Numbered from the stretch's first letter, positions 1 to 8,291 are shown. The stretch: 64,000 bases of DNA from an uncultured Eubacteriales bacterium (GCA_902781945.1 CACZLE010000002.1:62001-126000); one strand, 5' to 3'. Notes: generated by a model not told the origin, from the sequence alone. Numbers and translations: made by a program.

Positions 1-28
1 TGGTGGCCGCGTTATCCAAATAAATCAT
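1..28 (-). CDS. Cysteine desulfurase (NifS/IscS-type), N-terminal fragment
   Basis: Only the first nine codons are present, reading MIYLDNAAT on the minus strand; the gene continues beyond the left edge. This N-terminus is typical of class V PLP-dependent aminotransferases of the cysteine desulfurase group, which release sulfur or selenium from cysteine or selenocysteine. A gggagg ribosome site lies about 6 nt before the ATG. The gene is divergent from the DUF3343 Se/S carrier-like gene, a partnership that supports the call. With nine residues the family is likely but the subfamily cannot be told. Confidence 0.7.
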
Positions 29-58
29 CGCATATCCTCCCGAACGCGGTGCGCCCGC

Positions 59-80
59 CGTTCATAGGATACTATGAACG
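59..80. promoter_or_regulatory. Perfect 9-bp palindrome between divergent genes
   Basis: The arms cgttcatag (59-67) and ctatgaacg (72-80) are perfect inverted complements around a gata centre. The site lies in the short divergent region between the desulfurase start (28) and the DUF3343 start (101). Its size and position suit a dimeric regulator, but no regulator is encoded next to it here. A short RNA hairpin is the alternative. Confidence 0.45.
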
Positions 81-100
81 CAAAAAGGAGGACATGCGAT

Positions 101-370
101 ATGCAGGAAATATTCGGCATTGCGGCCTTTCGCTCCCGGCAGCAGGTGACGCGCTTCGACGCGGCCCTGCGGCGAAACGGCATCCGCTCCCAGGTGATCA
201 GCACGCCCCGGGACGTTTCCATCGGCTGCGGTCTCAGCGTGCGCTTTGAAATGCGGGACGCGCCCACCGTGCAGCAGGTGTACCGGCAAACGCGGCCCGG
301 CAACCTGATCGGCTTTTATCGGGTGGAACGCAATGGGAACGGCAGGCCCTTGGTGACGCCGCTATACTGA
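101..370 (+). CDS. DUF3343 protein, putative Se/S carrier-like
   Basis: An 89-aa protein matching the DUF3343 (Se/S carrier-like) family. The core has the pattern of a basic helix, then 'STPRDVSIGCGLSVRFE', in which the single Cys in 'GCGL' is the family hallmark. Such proteins usually sit beside cysteine desulfurases or selenium genes and are thought to carry a chalcogen; here a desulfurase diverges from it. The start at 101 is chosen because aaggagg (about 84-90) is well spaced before it; an in-frame ATG at 74 would contain the ribosome site. A terminator follows directly. Confidence 0.75.
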   Translation: MQEIFGIAAFRSRQQVTRFDAALRRNGIRSQVISTPRDVSIGCGLSVRFEMRDAPTVQQVYRQTRPGNLIGFYRVERNGNGRPLVTPLY

Positions 371-400
371 AAAATGCCCGGGATTTCTCCCGGACATTTT
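371..400. terminator. Bidirectional intrinsic terminator
   Basis: The sequence reads aaaatgcccggga, ttc, then tcccggacatttt. The stem is flanked by A and T tracts on both sides, so it can end both the DUF3343 gene (plus) and the endonuclease IV-like gene (minus). Confidence 0.8.
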
Positions 401-1242
401 CATGCGTCCTGCCACATCTGCTGCATGGTCCGGGCGTCGTCCGCCTGGGTGCCGCGGCATTCGCAGATCACGGTGCCATGGTAGCCTCTTTCCTTGAGCA
501 GCGGGGCCAGGTATTCAAACCGGGGGCCGTACTTTTCTTCAGCGAAGGTGCGGTGCATCTTTTCCCCGGCGGGGGTATATTCGATGGTGGAAAAATGCAT
601 GTGCATTTTCCGGGCGCGATCCACGCCCAGGACGGCTTCCACGGTATCCAGCACCTTTGCGAAATCCTCGGTGTCCCGCAGCCCGCCGCCGGTGAGGGCG
701 TGCAGGTGGGCAAAATCCACGCAGGGGATCAGGCGCTCGTCCAGCAGGCAAAAGTCCACCGTTTCCCGAAGGTCGCCGATCTGGCTGTATTTGCCCATGG
801 TTTCGGGGCAGATATGCACGTGGGCAAAGCCCGCGTCGTCCAGGCGGCGATAGGCTTCCCGGAGACCCTCGGCGCAGTTTTTGAGGGCATCGGCGCGATC
901 CAGCTTCATGACAGCCCCCACGTGGACCACCACCCGCTGGCCACCCAGCCAGGTGACGGCCCGGGCCGCGTCCAGGATATAGCGGAAGCTGTTCTCCCGC
1001 TTTTCCGGATCTGGATTGGCCAGATTGATGAAATAGGGCGCGTGGGCGCTGACGGCGATATGGTGTTCCCGGGCCTTCGCGGCGATCTTCTCCGCCGTCT
1101 CCCGGGAGATGCTCACGCCCCGGCCAAAGGGATATTCAAAGGCTGTGAGGCCCATGTTTTCCAGCCAGCCAAAGGCCTGCAGGGTGCTTTTGTTGCCTTC
1201 CTCATAAAAGCGGTCGCTGTTGCCAGCGGGGCCGAATAACAT
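400..1242 (-). CDS. Endonuclease IV-like TIM-barrel protein
   Basis: A 280-aa TIM barrel of the AP endonuclease family 2 superfamily, nearer to endonuclease IV (Nfo) than to sugar isomerases. Likely metal-ligand segments appear in order: 'SAHAPYFINLANP' (near residue 64), 'VVVHVGA', 'ICPETMGK', 'CVDFAHLHA', 'MHMHFSTIEYT' and 'ICECRG'. Nfo cleaves DNA 5' of abasic sites using three metal ions. The length fits Nfo. A gga-gaaaaacgt ribosome site overlaps the end of sigK, so the two genes are cotranscribed. An isomerase-like activity cannot be excluded. Confidence 0.75.
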   Translation of the reverse strand: MLFGPAGNSDRFYEEGNKSTLQAFGWLENMGLTAFEYPFGRGVSISRETAEKIAAKAREHHIAVSAHAPYFINLANPDPEKRENSFRYILDAARAVTWLGGQRVVVHVGAVMKLDRADALKNCAEGLREAYRRLDDAGFAHVHICPETMGKYSQIGDLRETVDFCLLDERLIPCVDFAHLHALTGGGLRDTEDFAKVLDTVEAVLGVDRARKMHMHFSTIEYTPAGEKMHRTFAEEKYGPRFEYLAPLLKERGYHGTVICECRGTQADDARTMQQMWQDA

Positions 1243-1254
1243 ACGTTTTTCTCC

Positions 1255-1941
1255 TTATTTTTTCATCAGTTCATCGCGTATGCGGGCGATGGCCCGGCTT
1301 TCGATGCGGGAAATATAGCTGCGGGAAATGCCCAGCTTTTCCGCGGCCTCATGCTGCATCAGGGGCTTTTCGCCCCGCAGGCCGTAGCGCATCTCCAGCA
1401 CCATGCGCTCCCGCTCGGGCAGGAGCCTGAGCGTCTGCCGCACCTGCTGCATATTGACCCGGCGGATGGCCTCGTCCTCCACCTGATCCGGCGGCGTGCC
1501 CAGGATATCCTGGAAGGAAATGTCGTTGCCCTCGCCGTCCATGCCGATGGGCTCGTTTAAGGATACCTCGCCCCGACGCTTTTTGGAAGAGCGCAGCAGC
1601 ATGAGCACCTCGTTTTCGATGCACCGGGCGGCATAGGAGGACAGCGGCGTGGACGAACCCACCTTATAGGTGTTCACCGCCTTGATCAGCCCCAGGGTGC
1701 CCACGGACACCAGGTCGTCCGCGGTATAGCCGGGCACGGTGTACTTGCGCACCACGTGGGCCACCAGGCGCAGATTGTGTTCGATCAGTTTCGCCCGGGC
1801 GGCCTCGTCCCCCGCCGCCATGGCAGTCAGGGCTTCGGCCTCCTCCGCCCGGGACAAGGGTTTGGGAAAGCTGCCGCCGCCGGACAGATGGCCCAGGAGC
1901 AGCAGCGCGTCGCGGATCAGAAAGAGCAGGAATTCCAGCAT
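1255..1941 (-). CDS. sigK: RNA polymerase sporulation sigma factor SigK
   Basis: A 228-aa sigma-70 family protein closely resembling sigma-K, the late mother-cell sigma factor of sporulation. It starts with a short hydrophobic pro-sequence (residues 1-22) before 'GSFPKPLS', as in pro-sigma-K, which is activated by proteolysis. Region 2 follows ('LIEHNLRLVAHVVRKY', 'DDLVSVGTLGLIKAVNTY'). Region 4 ends with the helix-turn-helix 'AAEKLGISRSYISRIESRA'. The reading frame is intact, so no skin-type element interrupts it. The ATG at 1941 has a GGGGGTG ribosome site 6 nt upstream; an in-frame GTG at 1950 is less well placed. Confidence 0.93.
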   Translation of the reverse strand: MLEFLLFLIRDALLLLGHLSGGGSFPKPLSRAEEAEALTAMAAGDEAARAKLIEHNLRLVAHVVRKYTVPGYTADDLVSVGTLGLIKAVNTYKVGSSTPLSSYAARCIENEVLMLLRSSKKRRGEVSLNEPIGMDGEGNDISFQDILGTPPDQVEDEAIRRVNMQQVRQTLRLLPERERMVLEMRYGLRGEKPLMQHEAAEKLGISRSYISRIESRAIARIRDELMKK

Positions 1942-1958
1942 ATCGCACACCCCCGTAC

Positions 1959-1986
1959 AGGGTATGCGGCAAAGGGTCGTTTATTT
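1959..1986 (-). promoter_or_regulatory. Possible sigma-E-type promoter of sigK
   Basis: Read on the minus strand, AAATAAA (1986-1980) and CATACCCT (1966-1959) are 13 nt apart. They resemble the sigma-E -35 (KMATAWW) and -10 (CATACAHT) elements. The -35 overlaps the end of the upstream TrmH-family gene. The short leader to the ATG at 1941 is tight. A mother-cell promoter for sigK is biologically expected, but this call rests on motif match only. Confidence 0.4.
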
Positions 1987-2796
1987 CCGGGGGCGCAGCT
2001 CCCAGAATGCCACGGCAGCCGCCGCGGCCACGTTGAGGGAATCAATGCCCTCCCGCATGGGGATCTTGGCGATATAATCGCATTGGTCCAGAGCAGCGTC
2101 GGTGAGGCCGGTATCCTCGGTACCCAGGTAAATGGCCAGCCTGTCCTCGGCGGAAATGCGGGGATTCTCCAGCGTGAAGCAATTGTCCCGCAGGGCCAGT
2201 CCCACGGTTTTGAAGCCGTTCGCCCGGAGGGCCGCAAAGCCCAGGTCCTCCCCCGTGCGTGCCCAGGGCACCGTAAACACCGCGCCCATGCACACCCGCA
2301 CGGCCCGGCGGTGCAAAGGATCACAGCAAGTGGGCGTCACCAGGATGGCGTCCGCCCCCAGGGCGGCGGCGGAGCGGAAGATGGCCCCCACGTTGGAGGG
2401 TTCGGTGATCCCCTCCAGCACGGCCACCCGACGGGCGTTTTGCAGCACATCCTCCAAAGGCCGTTTCGCGGGCCGCCGCATGGCGCACAGCACCCAGGAG
2501 CGCTGGAGCTTGAAGCCCGTCAGCTCCTCCAGCACCGCATCCTCCGCCGTGTACACCGGGATATCCCCGCAGCGGGCGATGATCTCCAGCCCCAGGGGCT
2601 GATCCACAAATTTTTTGCGCATCAGCAGGGATACGGGCGTATAGCCGTGATCCAGGGCGGTTTGCACCACCTTGGGACCTTCGGCGATGAAGATGCCCTT
2701 TTCCGGCTCCTGCCTGCTGCGCAGCTGGGCGTCGGTCAGGTGATAAAACAGGCCCGGGCCCTCCCCGGCAATCTCTTTCAGCTCCACGATCTGCAA
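1981..2796 (-). CDS. TrmH/SpoU-family RNA 2'-O-methyltransferase
   Basis: A 271-aa SPOUT-class RNA ribose methylase using S-adenosylmethionine. An N-terminal substrate-binding part contains 'IFIAEGPKVV' (near residue 36). The knotted catalytic domain shows motif 1 'EPSNVGAIFRSAAALGAD', motif 2 'IYLGTEDTGL' and motif 3 'IPMREGIDSLNVAAAAAV'. The target (rRNA or tRNA) cannot be told from sequence. It lies in the minus-strand run between the U32 peptidase (12 nt upstream) and sigK. Confidence 0.88.
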   Translation of the reverse strand: MQIVELKEIAGEGPGLFYHLTDAQLRSRQEPEKGIFIAEGPKVVQTALDHGYTPVSLLMRKKFVDQPLGLEIIARCGDIPVYTAEDAVLEELTGFKLQRSWVLCAMRRPAKRPLEDVLQNARRVAVLEGITEPSNVGAIFRSAAALGADAILVTPTCCDPLHRRAVRVCMGAVFTVPWARTGEDLGFAALRANGFKTVGLALRDNCFTLENPRISAEDRLAIYLGTEDTGLTDAALDQCDYIAKIPMREGIDSLNVAAAAAVAFWELRPRK

Positions 2797-2808
2797 AACG
2801 ATTTCCTC

Positions 2809-4038
2809 CTAAGCATCGGTGTCCATACGATGGTTGCGGTTGGGACCCCGCAGGAAATCCCCCGCCTCCGCCGTGAAATCCACCGGGATCAGCACCCGGC
2901 GGCCCGCCACGGAGACGAAGTCCAGGCTGTTTCCTTCTTCGTCAAATATCTTTTGAACCGTAAAGGGACAAACGCCCTTTGGCGAAAGCAGCTCCAGAGT
3001 GTCCCCCACGTGGAAGCGGTTTTTGACCGCCACCAGCAGGCGCTCCTCCCGCATGCCCAGCACCTGTCCGCTGAACTCCATGGTCTGGCTGAAGCCCTCG
3101 GCCCCGGAGGATGGCTCCGGCTTGCCGAAATAGAAGCCGGTGTTGCTGGCCCGATGGCTGACCTTGCGGATCTCCCGCTGGAGATCGGGCAGGGCGGCGC
3201 GATAGGCCGCCTCCTCCTCATACAATAGATCCAAGGCCTGCCGATACACGTGGGTGACGCCCGCCACATAATAGGCGGTCTTCATGCGTCCCTCGATCTT
3301 GAGGGATTCGATGCCCGCGTCCCGCATTTCCGGCAGATGGGCCAGCATATTGAGGTCATAGGCGGAAAAAATGTAAGTGCCCCGTTCGTCCTCGATGACC
3401 GGCATGGGCTCCTCCGGGCGCTTGGCCTCCAGCACGGTAAATTCCCAGCGGCAGGGCTGGGCACAGGCCCCGCGGTTGCCGCCCCGGCCCGCCAGGTGAT
3501 CGCTGAGCATGCAGCGCCCGGAATGAGCCATACACATGGCGCCGTGTACGAAGGCCTCCAGCTGGATACCATCCGGCAGCTGCTTGCGCAAAGCAGCAAT
3601 GCGATCCAGGGACAACTCCCGGGACAGTACGATGCGCCTGGCCCCCAGATCGGCAAAAACCCGGGCGGCGGCGGCGTTCATCACATTGGCCTGGGTGCTG
3701 ACGTGCAGCGCCAATTCCGGCACCCGCCGGCGAAGCACGGAAAAGGCACCCAGGTCGCTGACGATGGCGGCGTCCACCCCGGCCTCATATGCCCTTTGCG
3801 CGTCATTCGCCAGATCGTCCAGCTCGTCGTCATAGGGCAGAATGTTGAGGGTCAGATAAAACCTTTTGCCCGCCTGATGGACGATGCGCAGGGCTTCGTC
3901 CAATTCTTCCCAATCAAAATTGCCCGCGGATGCCCGCAGGCCAAAGCGATTCAGACCGCCGTATACGGCGTCCGCCCCGAAGCGGACGGCGGCCTTCAAT
4001 TGCTCCATGCCGCCCGCCGGGGCCAACAGCTCCATCAT
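2809..4038 (-). CDS. U32-family peptidase-like protein (TrhP/YegQ type)
   Basis: A 409-aa U32-family protein. It begins 'MELLAPAGGMEQLKAAVRFG', the usual N-terminus, followed by 'GADAVYGG', 'LHVSTQANVMN', 'FVHGAMCMAHSGRCMLSD' and 'RGACAQPCRWEF'. The cysteine-rich stretch fits the Fe-S binding seen in TrhP, which takes part in tRNA uridine 5-hydroxylation; other members are annotated as collagenases. It begins 5 nt after mltG and is cotranscribed with it. The tRNA hydroxylation role is inferred from family resemblance. Confidence 0.85.
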   Translation of the reverse strand: MMELLAPAGGMEQLKAAVRFGADAVYGGLNRFGLRASAGNFDWEELDEALRIVHQAGKRFYLTLNILPYDDELDDLANDAQRAYEAGVDAAIVSDLGAFSVLRRRVPELALHVSTQANVMNAAAARVFADLGARRIVLSRELSLDRIAALRKQLPDGIQLEAFVHGAMCMAHSGRCMLSDHLAGRGGNRGACAQPCRWEFTVLEAKRPEEPMPVIEDERGTYIFSAYDLNMLAHLPEMRDAGIESLKIEGRMKTAYYVAGVTHVYRQALDLLYEEEAAYRAALPDLQREIRKVSHRASNTGFYFGKPEPSSGAEGFSQTMEFSGQVLGMREERLLVAVKNRFHVGDTLELLSPKGVCPFTVQKIFDEEGNSLDFVSVAGRRVLIPVDFTAEAGDFLRGPNRNHRMDTDA

Positions 4039-4043
4039 CGGTA

Positions 4044-5243
4044 TTATTGCGCTCCTGTCCTTTCGTCATAGGCCTGCCACAAGGGCGCGTAGATGCGCAC
4101 GGCGGCCTCGTGCTCCTCCAGGGTCCGGGAGAAATACAGTTCGCCGGTATCCGGGTCCTTGGAGCAGAAATAAAGATAATTTTGGGCTACGAAATCCTCA
4201 TCGGGATACAGGGCCGCCCTGATGGCCTGGGCGGAGGGATTGCAGATGGGACCCAGGGGCAGGCCCGCGCGGCGATAGGTGTTATAGGGCGAATCCACCG
4301 CCAGGTCGCTATTTGTCAGGCTCATGCGGGTGGTGCCCGTGGCGTACTTGACCGTCACGTCGCTGCCCAGGGTCATGCCGCTGCGCAGACGATTGTGAAA
4401 CACGGCGGATACCCGGGCGAAATCAGCCTGCTTGGCCTCCTTTTCGATCATGGAGGCCAGGGTGATCACCTGATCCATGGTCATGTTCAGCTCGTCGATG
4501 CGGTCATGCCAGGCGTCGGAAAACACGGCCTCGGTCTGGGACAGCAGCTTTTTGACGATCTCCGTCGGAGTGGCGGCGGTATAGATCTCATAGGTGTCCG
4601 GGGCCAGGTAGCCCTCCAGGGCATAGCGGCGCTGGGCCACATCGGCGGTGGACAGCACGTCGGCGATATAATAATAGCCCGCGAAATCCGCGCCGGTGCG
4701 GCAAAGATCCAGGAAGGCGGCTTCATCGGGGATCACGCCCTCCCGGGCCAGATACGCGGCGATGTTCTCCACCGTCCAGCCCTCGATGATGGTGATATCG
4801 CGCACCAGGGGCGTACCATCGCCCGCGGCCAACTGCTCCGCGATCTCCCGCATGGTCATGGATTTATTGAGGGTGTAGGTGCCGGACTGGATCTTCTGTC
4901 CGAAGCCCAGAAAATCGGCGTAATACTTGAACACCGAACGGTTGCGCACCAGGCCCGCAGTTTCCAGGTTATTTGCCACCCGCGTCAGGCTGCTGCCGCT
5001 CTTGACCTCAAAGGTCACGGGGGCGGTGTTGCCGGGCTCCATGGGGGCCACGTAGTTTTGATCGATATAACGCCAGCCCAGGTTCAGCGCCCCCACCACC
5101 AGGACGCACACGCACAGGAAAACCAGCACAGGGCGGGCGATCTGCCACAGCCAGCTGTACCAATACAGGCCGTATTCCCTTTCCCGCCGCAGGCGCTCAT
5201 AGCTGTAATCCTCCGGCGAGGAGCGGTATCTTTTCTTTTTCAA
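4044..5243 (-). CDS. mltG: Endolytic murein transglycosylase MltG
   Basis: A 399-aa YceG/MltG protein that cuts nascent glycan strands at the outer membrane face. Features in order: a basic cytoplasmic tail, one membrane helix (about 36-56), a LysM-like region (about 78-125, 'VKSGSSLTRVANNL'), and the YceG domain. The catalytic Glu is in 'LASMIEKEA' (about residue 267). Other family blocks are 'LEGYLAPDTYEI' and 'YNTYRRAGLPLGPICNPS'. It is cotranscribed with the downstream U32 gene and lies 16 nt after the YlbF-family gene. Confidence 0.93.
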   Translation of the reverse strand: MKKKRYRSSPEDYSYERLRREREYGLYWYSWLWQIARPVLVFLCVCVLVVGALNLGWRYIDQNYVAPMEPGNTAPVTFEVKSGSSLTRVANNLETAGLVRNRSVFKYYADFLGFGQKIQSGTYTLNKSMTMREIAEQLAAGDGTPLVRDITIIEGWTVENIAAYLAREGVIPDEAAFLDLCRTGADFAGYYYIADVLSTADVAQRRYALEGYLAPDTYEIYTAATPTEIVKKLLSQTEAVFSDAWHDRIDELNMTMDQVITLASMIEKEAKQADFARVSAVFHNRLRSGMTLGSDVTVKYATGTTRMSLTNSDLAVDSPYNTYRRAGLPLGPICNPSAQAIRAALYPDEDFVAQNYLYFCSKDPDTGELYFSRTLEEHEAAVRIYAPLWQAYDERTGAQ

Positions 5244-5259
5244 GCCTTCCTCCTTGGGG

Positions 5260-5601
5260 TCAGATGCCGGGCATCTCCAGCCCGGCGGCGTCGCTGAGGG
5301 TCTTATAGACGTCCGCCATCATCTGCTGCACCCGCATTTCGCTGAGCAAAAACTGGGAGGTGACGGGCTGGGCGAAGAGCAGCGCGCCGATCTGCTGGAA
5401 GCGCTGGCTGTCCTCGTCGGACGTGGCGGCCCCGGCCACGGCGGCCAATTGCAATTGCATCTGCAGCTTTTTATATTCCTTGATCAGGGCGCGGTTGGTC
5501 TCGTTGCCATCGATTTCTTCCTTCAAATGGCGATATTCCCGGCACAGGTCGCTTTCCCGGATGGCGGCGGCCAGGGCGTTGGCTTCATCGTATACCTGCA
5601 T
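5260..5601 (-). CDS. YlbF/YmcA-family protein
   Basis: A 113-aa, mostly helical protein starting 'MQVYDEANALAAAIRESDLC', followed by the 'YRHLKEEIDGNE' pattern of the YlbF/YmcA (Com_YlbF) family. In Bacillus these proteins form the Y-complex that modulates RNase Y and affects sporulation, competence and biofilm. Its place just after an RNase J gene fits RNA metabolism. The ATG at 5601 is chosen from a ggaaagggg ribosome site and family N-termini; upstream codons in this frame cover the preceding terminator. Confidence 0.8.
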   Translation of the reverse strand: MQVYDEANALAAAIRESDLCREYRHLKEEIDGNETNRALIKEYKKLQMQLQLAAVAGAATSDEDSQRFQQIGALLFAQPVTSQFLLSEMRVQQMMADVYKTLSDAAGLEMPGI

Positions 5602-5631
5602 TGTTTCCCCTTTCCGCGCGGAAGTATGCGC

Positions 5632-5663
5632 ATCAAAACGGCGGTCGGAAAACCCGACCGCCG
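5632..5663 (-). terminator. Intrinsic terminator after RNase J
   Basis: A strong GC stem ggcggtcgg/ccgaccgcc with an A-rich loop (about 5640-5662) is followed on the minus strand by GTTTTGATG. It lies between the end of the RNase J gene (5678) and the YlbF-family start (5601). The T tract is short, so read-through into the YlbF-family gene is possible. Confidence 0.65.
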
Positions 5664-5677
5664 CTATTATATCACAC

Positions 5678-7342
5678 TTAGCCCAAATCCACAATGACCG
5701 GCAGGATCATGGGATTGCGCTTGATCTTCTCAAAGATGTAATGGTGCAGTTCGTCCTTGATGCGCGTCTTGATGCTGGGCCAGTCGCTGCCCTCGATGCG
5801 GCCATAGCTGGCGATGATATTGCGCACGGTGGAGCGGATGCCCTCGATGAGGTCCTCATTCTCCCGCACGTACACGAAGCCGCGGCTGATGACGTCCGGA
5901 CCGGAGATCAGCATGCAGTTGGTGCGGTCAAAGGCCATGGCCACGATGATCAGGCCGTCCTGGCTGAGATGCTTGCGGTCCCGCAGCACCACGTTGCCCA
6001 CGTCGCCGATGCCCAGGCCGTCCACCAGCACCGTGCCGGTGGGCACCTCGCCCGCGATGCTGACGCTGTCCTCGCCCAATTCGATCACCTGGCCGTTTTC
6101 CGGCAGGATGATGTTCTGCCGGGGCATGCCCATGCTCTCGGCCATTTCGCCGTGCTTCCACAGCATGCGGTATTCGCCGTGGACGGGGATGAAATACTTG
6201 GGATTGACCAGGGCGTGGAAGAGCTTGATTTCCTCCTGGCAGGCGTGGCCGGACACGTGCACCTGGGCCATGGCGTCATAGATCACCTCGGCCCCGCAGC
6301 GGTAGAGCTGGTTAATGACCCGGGAGACGAAGATTTCGTTGCCGGGAATGGCGGAAGCGCTGATGATGACCTTGTCCGTGGGCTTGATTTGCAGCTTGCG
6401 ATGCTCGGAGAAGGCCATGCGGGTAAGGCCCGCCAGCGGCTCGCCCTGGCTGCCGGTGGTCAATATGACCAATTCGTCGTCCCGGAAGCGATCCAGATCG
6501 TCCAACTCCAGCAGATAGCCCTCGGGCACATGCAATTCGCCCAACTCCATGGCCACGGCGGACACGTTGACCATGCTGCGGCCCACAAAGCAGACCTTGC
6601 GGTTGAAGCGCACGGCGCAGTCCACCACCTGCTGCAAACGGCCCACGTTGCTGGAGAACATGGTGATGATCACGCGGCCCTTGGCGTTGCTCATCTGCGC
6701 ATGGAAGGTGTCGCCGATCTTGCTCTCGCTCATGGTGTAGCCCGGGCGTTCCACGTTGGTGCTCTCACACAGAAGCGCCAGCACGCCGTCGTCCCCCAGG
6801 GCCGCCAGGGTGTGCAGATCGGTCATTTCCCCGTCGATGGGCGTAAAATCGATCTTGAAGTCGCCGGAGCACACCACCGTGCCCACGGGGCAGGTGATGG
6901 CCAGGGCGAAGGCGCCGGGGATGGAGTGGGTCACCTTGATAAAGCGCACGGTAAAGCAGCCAAGCTGGATCATCTGCCGGGGCACCACCGTATTGAGGGT
7001 GACGCCGTTCACCCGATGCTCCCGCAGTTTGTTTTCGATCAGCGCCATGGTGAGGCGGGAGCCGTACAGCGGCGCGGGCACCTGGGCCGCCACATAGGGA
7101 ATGGCGCCGATATGATCCTCGTGCCCGTGGGTGAATACATATCCGCGCACGCGATCCTTGTTGGCCACCAGGTAGCTGGCGTCCGGGATCACCAGGTCGA
7201 TGCCCAGCATATCATCCTTGGGAAACATGGAGCCGCAGTCCACCACGATGATGTCTTTGTCGTACTCAAACACCGTGATGTTCTTGCCGAATTCATCAAT
7301 GCCGCCCAGGGGGATGATTCTCAGTTTCGGAGTGTTTACCAT
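5678..7342 (-). CDS. rnj: Ribonuclease J
   Basis: A 554-aa metallo-beta-lactamase/beta-CASP RNase of normal length. RNase J has 5' exonuclease and endonuclease activity in mRNA decay and rRNA maturation. The zinc-binding signature HGHEDH is at residues 72-77. Other blocks are 'LIENKLREHRVNG', 'IPGAFALAI', 'STNVERPG', 'TTGSQGEPLAGLTRMA' and the beta-CASP motif 'VHVSGHACQEE'. The C-terminal 'YFIPVHGEYRM' is also typical. A gaaggaacat ribosome site precedes the ATG. A terminator behind trxA (7417-7447) and one behind this gene make it a separate unit. Confidence 0.95.
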   Translation of the reverse strand: MVNTPKLRIIPLGGIDEFGKNITVFEYDKDIIVVDCGSMFPKDDMLGIDLVIPDASYLVANKDRVRGYVFTHGHEDHIGAIPYVAAQVPAPLYGSRLTMALIENKLREHRVNGVTLNTVVPRQMIQLGCFTVRFIKVTHSIPGAFALAITCPVGTVVCSGDFKIDFTPIDGEMTDLHTLAALGDDGVLALLCESTNVERPGYTMSESKIGDTFHAQMSNAKGRVIITMFSSNVGRLQQVVDCAVRFNRKVCFVGRSMVNVSAVAMELGELHVPEGYLLELDDLDRFRDDELVILTTGSQGEPLAGLTRMAFSEHRKLQIKPTDKVIISASAIPGNEIFVSRVINQLYRCGAEVIYDAMAQVHVSGHACQEEIKLFHALVNPKYFIPVHGEYRMLWKHGEMAESMGMPRQNIILPENGQVIELGEDSVSIAGEVPTGTVLVDGLGIGDVGNVVLRDRKHLSQDGLIIVAMAFDRTNCMLISGPDVISRGFVYVRENEDLIEGIRSTVRNIIASYGRIEGSDWPSIKTRIKDELHHYIFEKIKRNPMILPVIVDLG

Positions 7343-7416
7343 ATGTTCCTTCTTTCCTTAATTCTGATCAGCCCGGCTGAGAAGATATATAACAGCTGAA
7401 AGCAAAATCAATTGTT

Positions 7417-7447
7417 AAAAACCGCCGCGATAAATGAGAATGCGGCG
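7417..7447 (-). terminator. Intrinsic terminator after trxA
   Basis: On the minus strand a CGCCGC/GCGGCG stem (7447-7442 with 7428-7423) is followed by GGTTTTT. It separates the spoIIIA-rseC-trxA run from rnj. The rest of 7343-7547 is AT-rich and shows no gene; it probably also holds the rnj promoter, though no good match was found. Confidence 0.75.
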
Positions 7448-7547
7448 ATTCTCTATAACCTGAATAAAGCATACCACATTTTGCTGTGGAATGCTATATT
7501 CATTTATGACGAAAAATGAGAAAAATGTTTGTAGAACTCGGTGATTC

Positions 7548-7862
7548 TTACAGGCCCAGCAGGTCCAGGATGTCTTCCTTATCGATGACACCCACGCTGC
7601 GGCGGGCTTCCTTGCCGCCCTCAAAGACGATCAGGGTGGGGATGGACGCCACGCGGTACTTGCGGGCCAGTTCCATTTCCTCGTCCACGTTCAGCTTGCC
7701 CACGATGGCGCGGCCTTCGGTTTCCTCGGCCACCTCTTCCACCACGGGACCCAGCATGCGGCAGGGCGCGCACCAGGTGGCCCAGAAGTCCACCAGCACG
7801 GGCTTGTCGGCAGAGAGCACTTCCTGTTCAAAGTTGGCAACGGTAAAAGTCTTTTCGCTCAT
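7548..7862 (-). CDS. trxA: Thioredoxin
   Basis: A 104-aa classical thioredoxin, the cytoplasmic disulfide reductase. The active site '[10 protein letters not shown]' places the redox cysteines at residues 31 and 34; the cis-proline segment is '[15 protein letters not shown]'. The full domain has no signal peptide. It follows the RseC-like gene by 15 nt and is probably the last gene of the spoIIIA-containing transcript, since a terminator follows. Confidence 0.95.
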   Translation of the reverse strand: MSEKTFTVANFEQEVLSADKPVLVDFWATWCAPCRMLGPVVEEVAEETEGRAIVGKLNVDEEMELARKYRVASIPTLIVFEGGKEARRSVGVIDKEDILDLLGL

Positions 7863-7877
7863 GGTTTTCGTTTCCTT

Positions 7878-8291
7878 TCATTTATTCTTGTTCATCGGAT
7901 AAACATTCACAACAGCGGTTTTCCAGCGGGGACGGCGGCGGAGCTTTTTATCGATGGCGCGGGCCGCCAGATATCCCAGGGCAAGGCACAGGAGGGCGAT
8001 GACCGCCGTGACGCCGTCGCTGAGCTTGACAGCGGAGCCCACGCCCAGGCCCAGCAAAAACAGGGCCAGCGGCATGGCGTAGGCCAGCATAGAGGCCTTG
8101 AGCATCTGGGCCTCGGGCATCTCCACGTCCACCATATCGCCGATCTCGGCCTGGCCGGTGATGGTCAGCAGCTCTTTCTTGGGCAATAATCCCTTGGCGC
8201 AGCCCTTGCAGCCCTCGCAGGCCTCCGGCCTGTCAAAGCACACGCGCAGCTGGTCGCCTTTCTTGTCTTTCACAAAACCCGTGCGGATCAT
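7878..8291 (-). CDS. RseC/MucC-family SoxR-reducing membrane protein
   Basis: A 137-aa protein of the RseC/MucC family. A cytoplasmic domain carries four closely placed cysteines (the stretch from 'CFDRPEACEGCKGC', near residues 21-34), which may bind a metal or cluster. Two membrane helices follow (about 71-88 and 93-110), then a basic tail. In proteobacteria RseC belongs to an electron-transfer system that reduces SoxR. Lying between spoIIIAH and trxA it may serve a redox role. The ATG at 8291 is preferred over an in-frame TTG at 8297 on ribosome-site spacing. Confidence 0.8.
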   Translation of the reverse strand: MIRTGFVKDKKGDQLRVCFDRPEACEGCKGCAKGLLPKKELLTITGQAEIGDMVDVEMPEAQMLKASMLAYAMPLALFLLGLGVGSAVKLSDGVTAVIALLCLALGYLAARAIDKKLRRRPRWKTAVVNVYPMNKNK

